NCBI RefSeq assembly: GCF_000829465.1
Contig: NZ_JXAL01000034.1
Coordinates: 62,001 to 126,000, forward strand
Length of the DNA stretch: 64,000 nt
Direction: 5' to 3'
Source: Cohnella kolymensis
GTDB taxonomy: Bacteria; Bacillota; Bacilli; Paenibacillales; Paenibacillaceae
Positions 1 to 8,957 of this stretch are shown one piece after another (positions within the stretch are counted from its first letter, which is position 1; each line of letters starts with the position of its first letter). Position numbers and translations under genes: made by a program. The notes below the pieces were generated by a model. The model searched no databases, was not told the origin of the DNA, and was given only the letters and a program-made list of their open reading frames with translations.

Positions 1-1
1 C

Positions 2-1473
2 TTCGAGGCGTTCCAACAGGCTGACGGCAGCACGAATCGGGAATACGGCGGAACAGGATTAGGGCTCGCTATTTCGAGAGAAATCGCCGAAATGTTAGGC
101 GGTGAAATCTCGATTTACAGTGAAGTGAACAGCGGAAGTGTATTCAATCTGTACTTGCCTTTGGACACGGAAGCTCCACAGCCGGCTCCGAAGCAGAAAC
201 ACATGCCTGAAGTGATTGATGTAACGCCGCCTAAGCGGACCCGCAGCTATGCGAATGCCGAGGACGTCATTACCGACGACCGCGACAACATTGAGCCCGG
301 CGATCGTGTATTCCTGATTATTGAAGACGATCAGAAGTTTAATGAAATCATTCTTGAGGTTCTGCGCAAAAAAGGCATCAAGACGGTTATCAGCACTAAA
401 GGTTTGGATGCTTTGGAATTGGTGCAAAAATACAATCCTGTTGCGATTACCCTCGATCTGCATCTAGGTGAGACGGATGGCGGGCTTGTGCTGGAGCATC
501 TGAAAAATGATATCAATGTCCGCCATATTCCCGTCTGTGTCATCACGGTGGAGGAGGACGAAATTCAGCTCTTTCAGAAAGGCGTCTACGACTTTTTCTG
601 TAAGCCGGTGAACAACGAAGAGCTGGAAAATGCTTTGGACAAGTTAAACGCCTTCGCCGACAAAAGCGTGAAAAGCCTGCTTGTGGTGGCCAAGGATGAT
701 CAGCTGCGACAAAAGTTCGTGGAATTGCTCGACAATACCGACATTAAAATCACTGCCGTAGAAACGGGGCGCAAAGCTTAAATCAATTGAATTCGAAAGA
801 GTTTGACTGTATATTGCTGGATAATGATCTTCCGGAAATGAATGTAGTACGGTTTGTACGCGACATGCACAAAAATCCGAATAACAAATATGTGCCGATT
901 GTGATCAACCGCAGCAAGAAGCTTTCTCCGGAAATACAGAGCGAAATGGACGAATTGTCGAAAACGGCCGTTATCAAAGAAGTAAAGACACATGTTCAGA
1001 TCATGGACGAAACCACCTTGTTCCTGCACCGGAAAGCGGAAAATCTGCCGTCCGGTTCAAGAGAGGCGCTTGAGAAAGTTCACAAGTCGGATGAGATGAT
1101 CGAGTACAAAAACGTGCTCGTCGTCGATGACGACATCCGCAATATCTTTGCTCTTACTACGATTTTGGAACGGCATCATATGAAAGTCATCCCGGCGGAG
1201 AACGGCCAGGACGCGATCTCGATTCTGGAGCAAAATCCGAACATCGAGATCGTGCTGATGGACATTATGATGCCTGTAATGGACGGCTATGAGACAACCC
1301 GTGCGATTCGTCAAATACCGGAATTCAAGGAACTGCCTATTATCGCTCTGACTGCCAAAGCGATGAAAGGGGATCGGGAGCTCTGCCTGGAAGCAGGCGC
1401 TTCGGATTACATTACGAAGCCGGTTAACAGCGCTCATCTCCTTGCCATGATGCGTACATGGCTGGATAAGTAA
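2..1473 (+). pseudogene. Hybrid sensor histidine kinase with three receiver domains, 5' truncated by window, frameshifted
   Basis: The window opens inside the ATPase domain of a histidine kinase: the G1/G2 boxes (YGGTGLGLAISREIAEMLGG) lie in the first 35 residues. Three response-regulator receiver domains follow. Receiver A is at about residues 100-215, with acidic pocket IIEDD and phospho-Asp in TLDLHL. Receiver B is at about 222-345. Receiver C is at about 370-485 (LVVDDD, LMDIMMPVMDG, LTAKAM, ITKPVN) and is the best conserved. Receiver B is broken at about 776-781: the frame hits TAA after ETGRKA and resumes one frame away at LNQLNSKEF. Restoring one T in GCTTAAAT gives a perfect join, so this is a one-base deletion or a sequencing error. 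Receiver B also looks degenerate around its active site (VVAKDD, LLDNDLPE). Such proteins act as multi-step phosphorelay hubs; the input domain lies outside the window. Confidence 0.85.
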
Positions 1474-1488
1474 ACATCCGGGTAAAGA

Positions 1489-1530
1489 AAGAACACGCAG
1501 GCTGTCATGCTGCGTGTTCTTTTCATTGTT
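1489..1530 (+). terminator. Rho-independent terminator after the hybrid kinase
   Basis: A perfect 12-bp stem, AAGAACACGCAG pairing with CTGCGTGTTCTT, has a 9-nt loop and is followed by a short T-rich tail. It starts 16 bp after the kinase stop codon and just before the next promoter. Confidence 0.85.
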
Positions 1531-1540
1531 CAGGATTAAT

Positions 1541-1569
1541 TTGACATCAAATCAGTGCCTGCGTATAAT
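1541..1569 (+). promoter_or_regulatory. Consensus sigma-A promoter of the marR-MFS operon
   Basis: Perfect -35 TTGACA (1541-1546) and perfect -10 TATAAT (1564-1569) are separated by exactly 17 bp. It lies directly after the upstream terminator. A GTG-initiated reading at 1555 would begin inside this promoter, so that longer start for the MarR gene is rejected. Confidence 0.9.
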
Positions 1570-1600
1570 TGTTCGCATGCGAAATATTTGGCTGCGAACA
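1570..1600 (+). promoter_or_regulatory. Probable MarR-type operator overlapping the transcription start
   Basis: Immediately after the -10 box is a perfect 12-bp palindrome, TTCGCATGCGAA (1572-1583). An 8-bp half-site pair also frames the region: TGTTCGCA (1570-1577) and TGCGAACA (1593-1600). Position over the +1 region and palindromic structure fit autorepression by the adjacent MarR protein (inference from family behaviour). Confidence 0.6.
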
Positions 1601-1623
1601 TTCTGGGACGGAGAGTGAAGGGA

Positions 1624-2076
1624 TTGAACGAACAGCAGCGCCTGCGAGAGCTGTTCACTTCTTTTCGGGAAGTGAATCAGGCGTATTACCAGGCCATTCA
1701 GCAGATCACCGGAAGTAATGGCATTACGCCGATCCAGTTTTTTACGCTTCGCATGTTATCGGAGCATCCGAACATTGGGCTTAACGAGCTTGCCGAGCGG
1801 ATTCGGTCAACGAGCAGTACGGCAAGCGGGATTATCGACCGGATGGTGAAGGCAGGCTGGGTATCACGCAACATTCCCGACACAGACCGCCGTTCCGTCG
1901 AGCTGAAACTTACCGGCAAGGGGGAGGAGATGTGTCGGCGCATCGAAGAAATTCGTACGAACCGGCTGTCGGGTCTATCTGAAATACCCGAAGAGGATCA
2001 CAATCATCTGCTCAGGATTTTAGGCAACATCTCACAAATTTTACACAAAAGCAAAGAGGGAGACCCGCATGATTGA
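1624..2076 (+). CDS. MarR family transcriptional regulator
   Basis: About 150 residues with the MarR winged helix: ITPIQFFTLRMLSEHP, LNELAERI, then the recognition region TSSTASGIIDRMVKAGWVSR and the wing DTDRRSVELKLTGKG. I chose TTG at 1624 because GGAGAG (1610-1615) sits 8 nt upstream and the longer GTG start at 1555 falls within the promoter; GTG 1615 is a second possibility. The gene overlaps the efflux pump gene by 8 bp, so the two are translationally coupled. The usual role of such a pair is ligand-relieved repression of the pump; the ligand is unknown. Regulation is likely autogenous through the palindrome just downstream of the -10 box. Confidence 0.85.
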   Translation: MNEQQRLRELFTSFREVNQAYYQAIQQITGSNGITPIQFFTLRMLSEHPNIGLNELAERIRSTSSTASGIIDRMVKAGWVSRNIPDTDRRSVELKLTGKGEEMCRRIEEIRTNRLSGLSEIPEEDHNHLLRILGNISQILHKSKEGDPHD

Positions 2077-3580
2077 AAATTTGAAAAGAGGCCCGATCGT
2101 AGCATCGATCTTGATCGCCTCGTTTGTCGCGTTCCTGAGCCAGACACTGCTCAACGTGGCACTTCCGAAGATGATGGACGATTTGGACATCGGCGCAAAT
2201 ACCATTCAGTGGCTTGCAACCGGTTATATGCTTGTGAATGGTGTCTTGGTTCCGATCAGCGCGTTCTTGATCGACCGTTTTACAACACGCAAGTTGTTTA
2301 TAGCAGCCACGACTTTATTTACAATCGGCACGGTCGTCTGTGCAGTTGCGCTTAACTTTCCTGCATTACTTACCGGTCGTTTAATTCAGGCAGCAGGCGC
2401 AGGTATTCTCATGCCGCTGATGTCAATCGTGTTCCTCACGATCTTCCCGATTGAACAGAGGGGGAAAGCGATGGGAATGATGGGGCTTGCCATGATATTG
2501 GCACCGGCTATCGGCCCGACGCTGTCCGGCTGGGTTGTGGAGCACTACTCTTGGAGAGTTCTGTTCTACATCGTTCTGCCTTTCTCGCTCTTCGGACTTA
2601 TCTATGGCGCAATTAACATGAAGAATGTTACGAAGACATCGCTGCCGAAGCTTGATGTGCTGGGCGTTATTCTATCCACACTTGGTTTTGGCGGATTACT
2701 GTACGGTTTCAGTGATGCAGGTGCTGACGGCTGGGGAAGCATCAGGGTGCAGATCAGCCTATTGGTCGGAGTGCTGGCTTTACTGTTCTTCCTATGGCGC
2801 CAACTCACAGTGCAAAGGCCGATTCTGGAATTCCGCGTGTTCCGGTTCGATATGTACTCTTTAACGACAGTAATTAACGTCATTATTACAATGGCGATGT
2901 TCTCCGGAATGATCCTGCTGCCGATATACCTGCAGACGATTCGCGGGTTTACGGCATTCGAGTCCGGATTGCTGCTGCTTCCCGGAGCGATCTTAATGGG
3001 AATTATGTCTCCGATCACCGGGATCGTTTTTGACAAAATCGGAGCCCGTTGGCTTTCTGTAGTGGGTCTGGCCATAACGGTAATTACAACGTATGAATTC
3101 AGCCTCTTAACGGCGGAGACCACCTATAACCACCTGATTATCATGTATACGCTTCGCATGTTCGGCATGTCCTTGATGATGATGCCGATCCAGACGGCCG
3201 GTATGAACCAGCTGCCTCAGCGTCTGAACGCCCATGGCTCGGCAATGTCGCAAACGCTTCGTAACGTCGCCGGTGCGCTTGGCACTGCTTTCCTCGTGAC
3301 GATGATGACCACTACAGCCAAATCTCACGGCAAAGACTTGGTTATCTCGCGGGGAATAGACCCGACAGATCCGGCAAATCAAGCGGTGATGAAGCAAATT
3401 ACCGGCCAAGCGACATTGTACGGCATCAATTACTCTTTTATCATTGCCACTTGGATGGCTGCAGCTGCATTGGTTCTCGCATTTTTCATCCGTAAAGTCC
3501 AGTTCCACAAGGAAGTCGAAGTTGCAAGATCAACTGAAGTTCAGCATAAGGCAAGCAGTTCCGTATCATCTTCGCAATAA
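2069..3580 (+). CDS. MFS drug efflux transporter, DHA2 (EmrB/QacA, LmrB-like) family
   Basis: 503 residues, a hydrophobic membrane protein of the size of 14-helix DHA2 transporters. Family signatures are visible: the N-terminal LNVALPKMMDDL and IQWLATGYML, motif A-like FLIDRFTTRKLF, and motif C-like LAMILAPAIGPTLSGWVVEH near residue 150. It is expected to export toxic small molecules using the proton gradient. The start ATG lies inside the end of the marR gene, after an AAAGAGGGAGA SD. The C-terminus carries a Ser-rich polar tail (KASSSVSSSQ). Substrate cannot be deduced from the sequence. Confidence 0.9.
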   Translation: MIENLKRGPIVASILIASFVAFLSQTLLNVALPKMMDDLDIGANTIQWLATGYMLVNGVLVPISAFLIDRFTTRKLFIAATTLFTIGTVVCAVALNFPALLTGRLIQAAGAGILMPLMSIVFLTIFPIEQRGKAMGMMGLAMILAPAIGPTLSGWVVEHYSWRVLFYIVLPFSLFGLIYGAINMKNVTKTSLPKLDVLGVILSTLGFGGLLYGFSDAGADGWGSIRVQISLLVGVLALLFFLWRQLTVQRPILEFRVFRFDMYSLTTVINVIITMAMFSGMILLPIYLQTIRGFTAFESGLLLLPGAILMGIMSPITGIVFDKIGARWLSVVGLAITVITTYEFSLLTAETTYNHLIIMYTLRMFGMSLMMMPIQTAGMNQLPQRLNAHGSAMSQTLRNVAGALGTAFLVTMMTTTAKSHGKDLVISRGIDPTDPANQAVMKQITGQATLYGINYSFIIATWMAAAALVLAFFIRKVQFHKEVEVARSTEVQHKASSSVSSSQ

Positions 3581-3590
3581 GCAAATAAGA

Positions 3591-3640
3591 ATCACCGTCA
3601 ACAGCCATCTTATTTACGGCTGAAGGACGGTGATCTTTTG
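3591..3640 (+). terminator. Terminator after the MFS gene
   Basis: ATCACCGTC (3591-3599) pairs with GACGGTGAT (3626-3634), with an inner AGCC/GGCT stem, and a CTTTTG tail follows. It separates the efflux operon from the monooxygenase gene. Confidence 0.75.
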
Positions 3641-3735
3641 TTGCACCTGAAAAAATTCCTATTTCTTGAGTGTTCCATTATAATGAAATAGGTAAATCCT
3701 ACTGTTCATTGGATCAATCAGCAGGAGGGGTCAGA

Positions 3736-4677
3736 ATAGCCAGCGAACTTAAACTTAGTATTTTGGATCTCGTTCCGGTAATAGATAACACAGATGACAA
3801 GACAGCTCTTGAACAAGCGGTTAAGCTTGCTCAAGCCGGCGATGCATGGGGATATAACCGTTATTGGGTGGCCGAACACCATGACATGAAGCAGCTTGCG
3901 TGCACATCGCCGGAAGTGCTGCTTGCACATATAGGCGCGCGGACCAGCCGCATCCGTATCGGTTCAGGCGCATTGCTGCTGCCGCATTACAGACCGCTCA
4001 AAGTAGCTGAGTCGTTTCATCTGCTGGCAAGCTTGTACCCGGATCGCGTGGACCTTGGAATCGGCAGGGCGCCCGGTGGATCGGCACACGCCACACAAGC
4101 ATTAAGCGGCAATTTTATTGAGAATATAAGCAAGCTGCCTGAGTCACTTCGCTCCCTAACGGAACTCCTTCAGGGCACATACAGGTTTGAAGGTGAACCG
4201 GTAACCGCGCGGCCCAGTCCTCCTGTACCGCCTGAGTTATGGATGCTGGGCACGAACCGGAAGAGTGCGGGATACGCAGCCGAGTTCGGAACAGGTTACG
4301 TGTTCGGCCAGTTCATGAGCGATGTCGGTGCCGAGGAGATTTTACCCGTATACCGTGACGCCTTCACTCCCTCCGAACTTTGTCCAGAGCCGAGGGTTAT
4401 CGTTGCAGTGGCCGCTGTGTGTGCCGATACGGCGGAACAAGCCAAAGAGTTGGCGTTAACGGGGGCAGCTTTATTTCGCAAGGACGGTGAAGCCGGCGGA
4501 CCGTCGTCGCTAGACGAGCGCAAATTATTTATCGGCACCCCCGCTGACGTGATGGAACGGCTCCAGCAGCTGTCTATTCAGCTGGGTGTAGACGAATTCA
4601 TCATTGTCACAACCATTCAGGATTATGAGAAGAGGATCCGTTCTTATCAACTTCTCTCAGAAATATGGAGGAACTAA
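3736..4677 (+). CDS. LLM class flavin-dependent (luciferase-like) monooxygenase, apparent ATA start
   Basis: About 313 residues with the bacterial-luciferase-like pattern: LKLSILDLVPV at the N-terminus, WGYNRYWVAEHHDM near residue 40, IRIGSGALLLPHYRPLKVAE, and LYPDRVDLGIGRAPGG. It belongs to the FMN-dependent group annotated as YhbW-like; the substrate is unknown. The reading frame is open back to a GTG at 3670, but that codon lies upstream of a TATAAT hexamer (3679-3684). A strong SD (AGGAGGGG, about 3722-3729) instead points to codon ATA at 3736, exactly where homologues begin (M-A-S-E-L-K-L-S pattern). Either ATA is used as a rare start, or ATG was mutated or misread. The gene sits 1 bp upstream of yojF. 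Confidence 0.85.
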   Translation: MASELKLSILDLVPVIDNTDDKTALEQAVKLAQAGDAWGYNRYWVAEHHDMKQLACTSPEVLLAHIGARTSRIRIGSGALLLPHYRPLKVAESFHLLASLYPDRVDLGIGRAPGGSAHATQALSGNFIENISKLPESLRSLTELLQGTYRFEGEPVTARPSPPVPPELWMLGTNRKSAGYAAEFGTGYVFGQFMSDVGAEEILPVYRDAFTPSELCPEPRVIVAVAAVCADTAEQAKELALTGAALFRKDGEAGGPSSLDERKLFIGTPADVMERLQQLSIQLGVDEFIIVTTIQDYEKRIRSYQLLSEIWRN

Positions 4678-4678
4678 A

Positions 4679-5023
4679 ATGCAGCTTATCATTCAAGAAG
4701 AAGTTCAACGCAAGATCGATGAACTGAAAGATCAAGCCCTTTATATTCATATGGAAATGACCACCGGAGCCTATGCTGCTCATTTTGACACTTCCAAACA
4801 TCCGGCTGCGAACTTCATAACCAACGCCCAGATCCGGTACTCTCATGGATCCATCGCAGGTGTCGGTCCGTATCGGGTCGGTTTGAAAATGGAGAACGGT
4901 TGGGTGTACACGGAAGGACTTACCCATTGGGAAGAGACGGAGACGGAGAGACTGCTGCTCGCCGGTCATGATCTTCAGGGCAAGCTGGTCGTATGCTTGC
5001 AATTGAGCCGTAAGCCATTCTAA
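4679..5023 (+). CDS. yojF: YojF family protein (DUF1806)
   Basis: 114 residues starting at ATG 4679 behind GGAGGAAC. The protein is soluble with no known catalytic motif; it matches the YojF family, including ALYIHMEMTTGAYA, AHFD and VGLKMENGWVYTEGLTHWE. In Bacillus, yojF is the partner gene directly upstream of bshB2, and that arrangement is kept here (stop at 5023, bshB2 start at 5047). The biochemical role of YojF is not established; context ties it to bacillithiol metabolism. The longer reading from 4604 overlaps the previous gene and ignores the SD. Confidence 0.85.
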   Translation: MQLIIQEEVQRKIDELKDQALYIHMEMTTGAYAAHFDTSKHPAANFITNAQIRYSHGSIAGVGPYRVGLKMENGWVYTEGLTHWEETETERLLLAGHDLQGKLVVCLQLSRKPF

Positions 5024-5046
5024 TTGACAGAGGAGATGAACACTGC

Positions 5047-5706
5047 ATGAATCAACGGATTCTTGTCATACTGCCGCATCCGGATGATGAAGCCTTCGGC
5101 GCATCCGGCACGCTGGCCAAGTATATACATAATGGCGCACAAGTGACGTACGCATGTTTAACTTTAGGTGAGATGGGCCGAAACATGGGATTTCCGCCTT
5201 TCGCCAACAGGGTAACCCTCCCTGAGTTTCGTAAGAAGGAACTCGAAGAGGCTTGCGAAGCGATCGGAATACAAGATGTAAGAATGCTGGGCTTTCATGA
5301 CAAAACCATCGAATTCGAAGACCCGCAGCTTCTGGACGGACGAATCGATGACCTGCTTGAAGAGCTTAACCCGTCGCTGGTCATCACCTTTTACCCGGGC
5401 CATGCGGTACATCCCGATCATGACGCGACAGGAGCTGCAGTGATCCGAACGATCGGCAGACTGCCCAAAGACCGGCGGCCCGTCGTCCATTGCATTGCTT
5501 TTGCCAACAATCACGAGCAGGTAATCGGTAAAGCCGATATCATTAATGACGTTAAAGATTTCATGACGCAGAAAATGGCCGCCATCGGTGCGCATCGCTC
5601 CCAATTCCAAGCGGCCGAGCTGGTCGGCAGCAAGAAGCTGAAGGACAAAGAAATCGCGGAGCGTTTCGGAACCGAAAGGTTCTGGACCTATAAATTTGAT
5701 TCTTAA
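5047..5706 (+). CDS. bshB2: Bacillithiol biosynthesis deacetylase BshB2
   Basis: 219 residues of the LmbE/PIG-L zinc deacetylase fold. The metal-binding PHPDDE motif (ILPHPDDEAFGASG) is at residues 10-16, and the second histidine pair lies in HAVHPDHDATG. BshB2 hydrolyses N-acetylglucosaminyl-malate to glucosaminyl-malate in bacillithiol synthesis. The preceding yojF and the overall length match the B. subtilis yojF-yojG locus, which distinguishes it from BshB1. The SD GAGGAGATGA is 8-10 nt before ATG 5047. A bacillithiol enzyme agrees with a low-GC Gram-positive host. Confidence 0.92.
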   Translation: MNQRILVILPHPDDEAFGASGTLAKYIHNGAQVTYACLTLGEMGRNMGFPPFANRVTLPEFRKKELEEACEAIGIQDVRMLGFHDKTIEFEDPQLLDGRIDDLLEELNPSLVITFYPGHAVHPDHDATGAAVIRTIGRLPKDRRPVVHCIAFANNHEQVIGKADIINDVKDFMTQKMAAIGAHRSQFQAAELVGSKKLKDKEIAERFGTERFWTYKFDS

Positions 5707-5734
5707 TAAGGGGATCAAGAGGAGATGAGTTGTC

Positions 5735-7429
5735 GTGAAATTCAGTGAATATCGTTATGAACGTCCGGATGTGAAACACATTGAGCAGCGTTATAAGGAG
5801 CTGCTCAATGCCTTCAATGCGGCACAAAGCGCTGACGAGCAAAACCGTATCATTGAAGCGATCAACAAACTGCGCAGCGAAGTAGAAACACAGGTCGAAA
5901 TTGTAGGGATTCGTCATTCCATTGATACGAATGATCAATTCTACAAAGCCGAGCAGGATTACATGGACGAGATCCTCCCGATCATTCAAGAATATAAAAC
6001 AGATTACTACCGGGCACTCGTAAATTCGGCTTTTAGAGAGCAGTTAGAGAAACAGTGGGGGAGTCAGCTGTTCCGGTTAGCGGAACTGTCCCTAAAAACT
6101 TTCAGCCCGGAGATTATCGAAGATTTGCAGCAAGAGAATAAGCTTTCCACTGAATACAGCCAGCTGATCGCATCTGCTAAAATTCCATTCGAAGGCGAAG
6201 AGCGTACGCTGGCACAATTAACACCATTCGAATTGTCCACCGACCGGGGAGTAAGACGAGCCGCTGGGGAAGCCAGATATCAATTTATGGCCGAGCATGA
6301 AGAGCAGCTTGACCGCATCTATGATGAGTTGGTGAAGGTTCGTACCAAGATGGCTAAAAAGCTGGGCTACAGCAATTTTATCGAGCTTGGCTATGCGCGG
6401 ATGAGCAGAACGGATTACAACGCAGAGATGGTTCAAAACTTCCGGACTCAGGTGTTGGAGCACATCGTTCCGGCAGCTACAAAGCTGAAGTAACGCCAAC
6501 GCAGGCGTATCGACGTCGATAAACTGAACTTCTACGATGAAGGCTTCAGCTTCAGCACAGGGAATGCCGCTCCAAAAGGCGGCCCGGATTGGATTGTACA
6601 GAACGGCGCCAAGATGTATGAAGAGCTTTCGCCGGAAACTCATGAATTCTTTACCTTTATGCAGGATAACGGCTTAATGGATCTGGTGAGTAAAAAAGGT
6701 AAGCAGAGCGGCGGTTACTGCACTTATTTGAGCGAGTATAAGGCTCCGTACATTTTCTCTAACTTTAACGGCACATCCGGCGACATTGATGTTCTGACTC
6801 ACGAAGTGGGTCATGCATTCCAGGTCTACCAGAGCCGTAACTATACCGTACCGGAATATAGTTTTCCTACGATGGAAGCCTGCGAAATACATTCCATGAG
6901 CATGGAGTTTTTCACGTGGCCGTGGATGGAGCTTTTCTTCAAGGAAGACACGGAGAAATATCGTTTTCATCATTTGGAAAGCTCTCTGCTTTTCATCCCT
7001 TATGGTGTAGCGGTGGATGAATTCCAGCATTTCGTGTACGGTAATCCCGAAGCGACACCGGAGCAGCGTAAGACAGCATGGCGCAATATCGAGAAGAAAT
7101 ATTTGCCTCACCGCAATTATGATGAAAATGAATACCTGGAGCGCGGCGGCTTCTGGCAAAAGCAGCAGCATATTTTCCGTTCGCCTTTCTATTATATCGA
7201 TTACACGCTTGCTCAAATTTGCGCTATGCAATTCTGGGTTCGGATGAACGAGGATTACAAGGCGGCATGGGCCGACTATCTGAAACTATGCCAGGTGGGC
7301 GGAAGCCGATCATTCGTTGAATTGGTGAAATACGCAGGCCTGATTTCGCCATTCGAAGACGGCTGTGTCGTATCCGTCATCGGGGACATTGAGAATTGGT
7401 TGAATAAAGTGGAAGACACTAAGCTTTAA
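5735..7429 (+). pseudogene. M3 family oligoendopeptidase (PepF-like), interrupted by one in-frame TAA
   Basis: A single reading frame of 565 codons, the normal length for Bacillales M3 oligoendopeptidases of about 564 residues, is cut once by TAA at 6491-6493. On either side the sequence is collinear: residues 1-252 end in AATKLK, then after the stop RQRRRIDVDKLNFYDEG continues in the same frame. A glutamate (GAA to TAA, one substitution) would restore KLKERQRRR. The zinc site HEVGHAF (HExxH) is in the second half, with the downstream glutamate in EACEIHSMSMEFF. There is no start codon or SD between the stop and ATG 6614, so the catalytic half is unlikely to be made independently. The start chosen is GTG 5735 behind GGAG. 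It may be a true nonsense allele or a base-call error. Confidence 0.88.
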
Positions 7430-7438
7430 CTTTATATT

Positions 7439-7462
7439 AGGCGCCTTCGGGCGTCTTTTTTA
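7439..7462 (+). terminator. Terminator after the oligoendopeptidase
   Basis: AGGCGCC pairs with GGGCGTCT around a short TTC loop and is followed by a run of T residues. It lies 10 bp after the stop codon. Confidence 0.85.
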
Positions 7463-7526
7463 TTTATCTTTTCTTGTTGTAACATTTTCGGGTTTGATGC
7501 GTTTATAGCTTCGGAGGTGTTCAACA

Positions 7527-8441
7527 ATGAACAACAAAATGAAGAAACTGACCATTCTACTATTAGCAGCCGTACTGGCATCCGGACTTGCGGCCTGCGG
7601 CAAGAAGGAAGAGCCGGCGCTATCACCGGCACAAACTGAAAACGCAGCTTCTCCATCAGCAGCAAGCAGCCCGTCTGCTTCTCCGGATGCGGTGAGTGAG
7701 ACGAAGCAGGGTACCGGAGAGTTTGTAGGCTTGGCTGATTCACATACGGTGGAAATCACAATGGCCGGTGAAAGTGCCAGCTTCCAATTCGACGAAAACA
7801 CGACATCTATGACCGGCTTTAAAACCGGAGATCAGGTGGCTTTCGAATATGTGGAAAAAGCGCTTGAAGGTAAGGATGCCGGTAAGCAGCTGATTCTAAC
7901 CAAGATCAACAAGGAACTCATTGCAAATGGTAAAGGCGGCGGCACCAACCAAGCCGGCGGCTCCGTACAACCCGAAGCTGATCTGCCTGCGACCAAAGAG
8001 TTCACGCTGACGCTTGAGGGAGACAAGGAAAAGCGGACAGGTAAATTGGCGGAAGCTGGTGGGTATGCGCTCTATGTGTTCGACGGTTTTACATTCGATG
8101 CCGCAGTGGGCAAGCTGAGCATGGATATCGATAAAGATTATTACGTGGAAATTGAAAAGCTGCCATCCGGCTTTAAATGGGATGAAATCAAAACGGATGC
8201 AGAGAAAGAGCTGGCCGCGCTGGGCGAAGTGCGAGAGCTAAAAGCTGACGAAATCAGCCCTATGCTGGGCGGCGCTTCATTGATGATGATCGGAAGCAGC
8301 GACAAGCTCACGAACGAAGTGATCGTCAAAGAGGTGGACGGCATCGGCTACCTGATCAAGGTCAACATGCCTCACACCGAGGCGAGTGAAGGCTTCGGAC
8401 CGTTCGCGTTTACATCTCTCAGCTCCATTTCGAATCAATAA
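7527..8441 (+). CDS. Uncharacterised secreted lipoprotein
   Basis: 304 residues. The N-terminus is a lipoprotein signal: positively charged MNNKMKK, a hydrophobic stretch, and the lipobox LAAC with Cys at about residue 23. A low-complexity Ala/Ser/Pro linker (to about residue 55) follows. There are two predicted domains: residues 60-125 look like a small beta fold (ADSHTVEITMAGESASFQF), and residues 150-300 form a second beta-rich region. I do not recognise either family. The SD GGAGGTG precedes the ATG. The gene stands alone between two terminators. It is probably anchored on the outer face of the membrane; function unknown. Confidence 0.75.
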   Translation: MNNKMKKLTILLLAAVLASGLAACGKKEEPALSPAQTENAASPSAASSPSASPDAVSETKQGTGEFVGLADSHTVEITMAGESASFQFDENTTSMTGFKTGDQVAFEYVEKALEGKDAGKQLILTKINKELIANGKGGGTNQAGGSVQPEADLPATKEFTLTLEGDKEKRTGKLAEAGGYALYVFDGFTFDAAVGKLSMDIDKDYYVEIEKLPSGFKWDEIKTDAEKELAALGEVRELKADEISPMLGGASLMMIGSSDKLTNEVIVKEVDGIGYLIKVNMPHTEASEGFGPFAFTSLSSISNQ

Positions 8442-8446
8442 TAATG

Positions 8447-8478
8447 AAGAGAGCCCCGCAAGCGATGCGGGGCTCTTC
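8447..8478 (+). terminator. GC-rich terminator hairpin after the lipoprotein gene
   Basis: GAGCCCCGCA (8451-8460) pairs perfectly with TGCGGGGCTC (8466-8475) around a 5-nt loop, extended by A/T pairs. The tail is only weakly T-rich. Confidence 0.65.
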
Positions 8479-8579
8479 GTATATCTATAACAATGACTTC
8501 AACTGGGTAATACTAATTTATTGCTCTGCTGAATATGGATTCCGACGTTTGTCAGCGCGTCTGCAAAGGGGAGCAGCTA

Positions 8580-8942
8580 ATGGTTAACAGACAAGATGCG
8601 AAATATGTCCAACAGCATTTGGCTAATGAAAGAACCTATCTGGCTTGGATCCGCACAAGCATCACAATAGTCGGACTCGGCTTTCTCGCGGCAGGTGTTA
8701 TTTTCCGATCCTCTCCATACGGTATGGCGGGCCACCGGGTCGCGGCTGTGGTCGGCATAGGCGCAGTAGTGGCAGGCGGCGCAATCATGGGGCTTGCCAC
8801 TAAAGATTATTTTGTTAAGAGAAGAGGAATCAATGAGGAAGCGTTCCAAACGACTGCATTGCTTATATGGCTAATGCTGGTCACCTTAGGTGTTGTTGAC
8901 ATTTGTCTAGTGATTCTGGTCGTCATTTTAATGTTCTATTGA
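8580..8942 (+). CDS. DUF202 (YidH-like) small membrane protein
   Basis: 120 residues. It has the family signature LANERTYLAWIRTSITIVGLG at the N-terminus and three predicted membrane helices (about residues 25-45, 55-75 and 95-118). ATG 8580 is preferred because AAAGGGGAG lies 6 nt upstream; an in-frame ATG at 8535 has no SD. DUF202 proteins have no established biochemical function. The gene is followed directly by the 51-bp hairpin array, which occupies the place of a terminator. Confidence 0.85.
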   Translation: MVNRQDAKYVQQHLANERTYLAWIRTSITIVGLGFLAAGVIFRSSPYGMAGHRVAAVVGIGAVVAGGAIMGLATKDYFVKRRGINEEAFQTTALLIWLMLVTLGVVDICLVILVVILMFY

Positions 8943-8957
8943 CTTATAAGTATAATG

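Noticed and set aside
4604-4678. Longer YojF start overlapping the monooxygenase gene
   Set aside because: The SD GGAGGAAC directs ATG 4679; the upstream part is not similar to the family.
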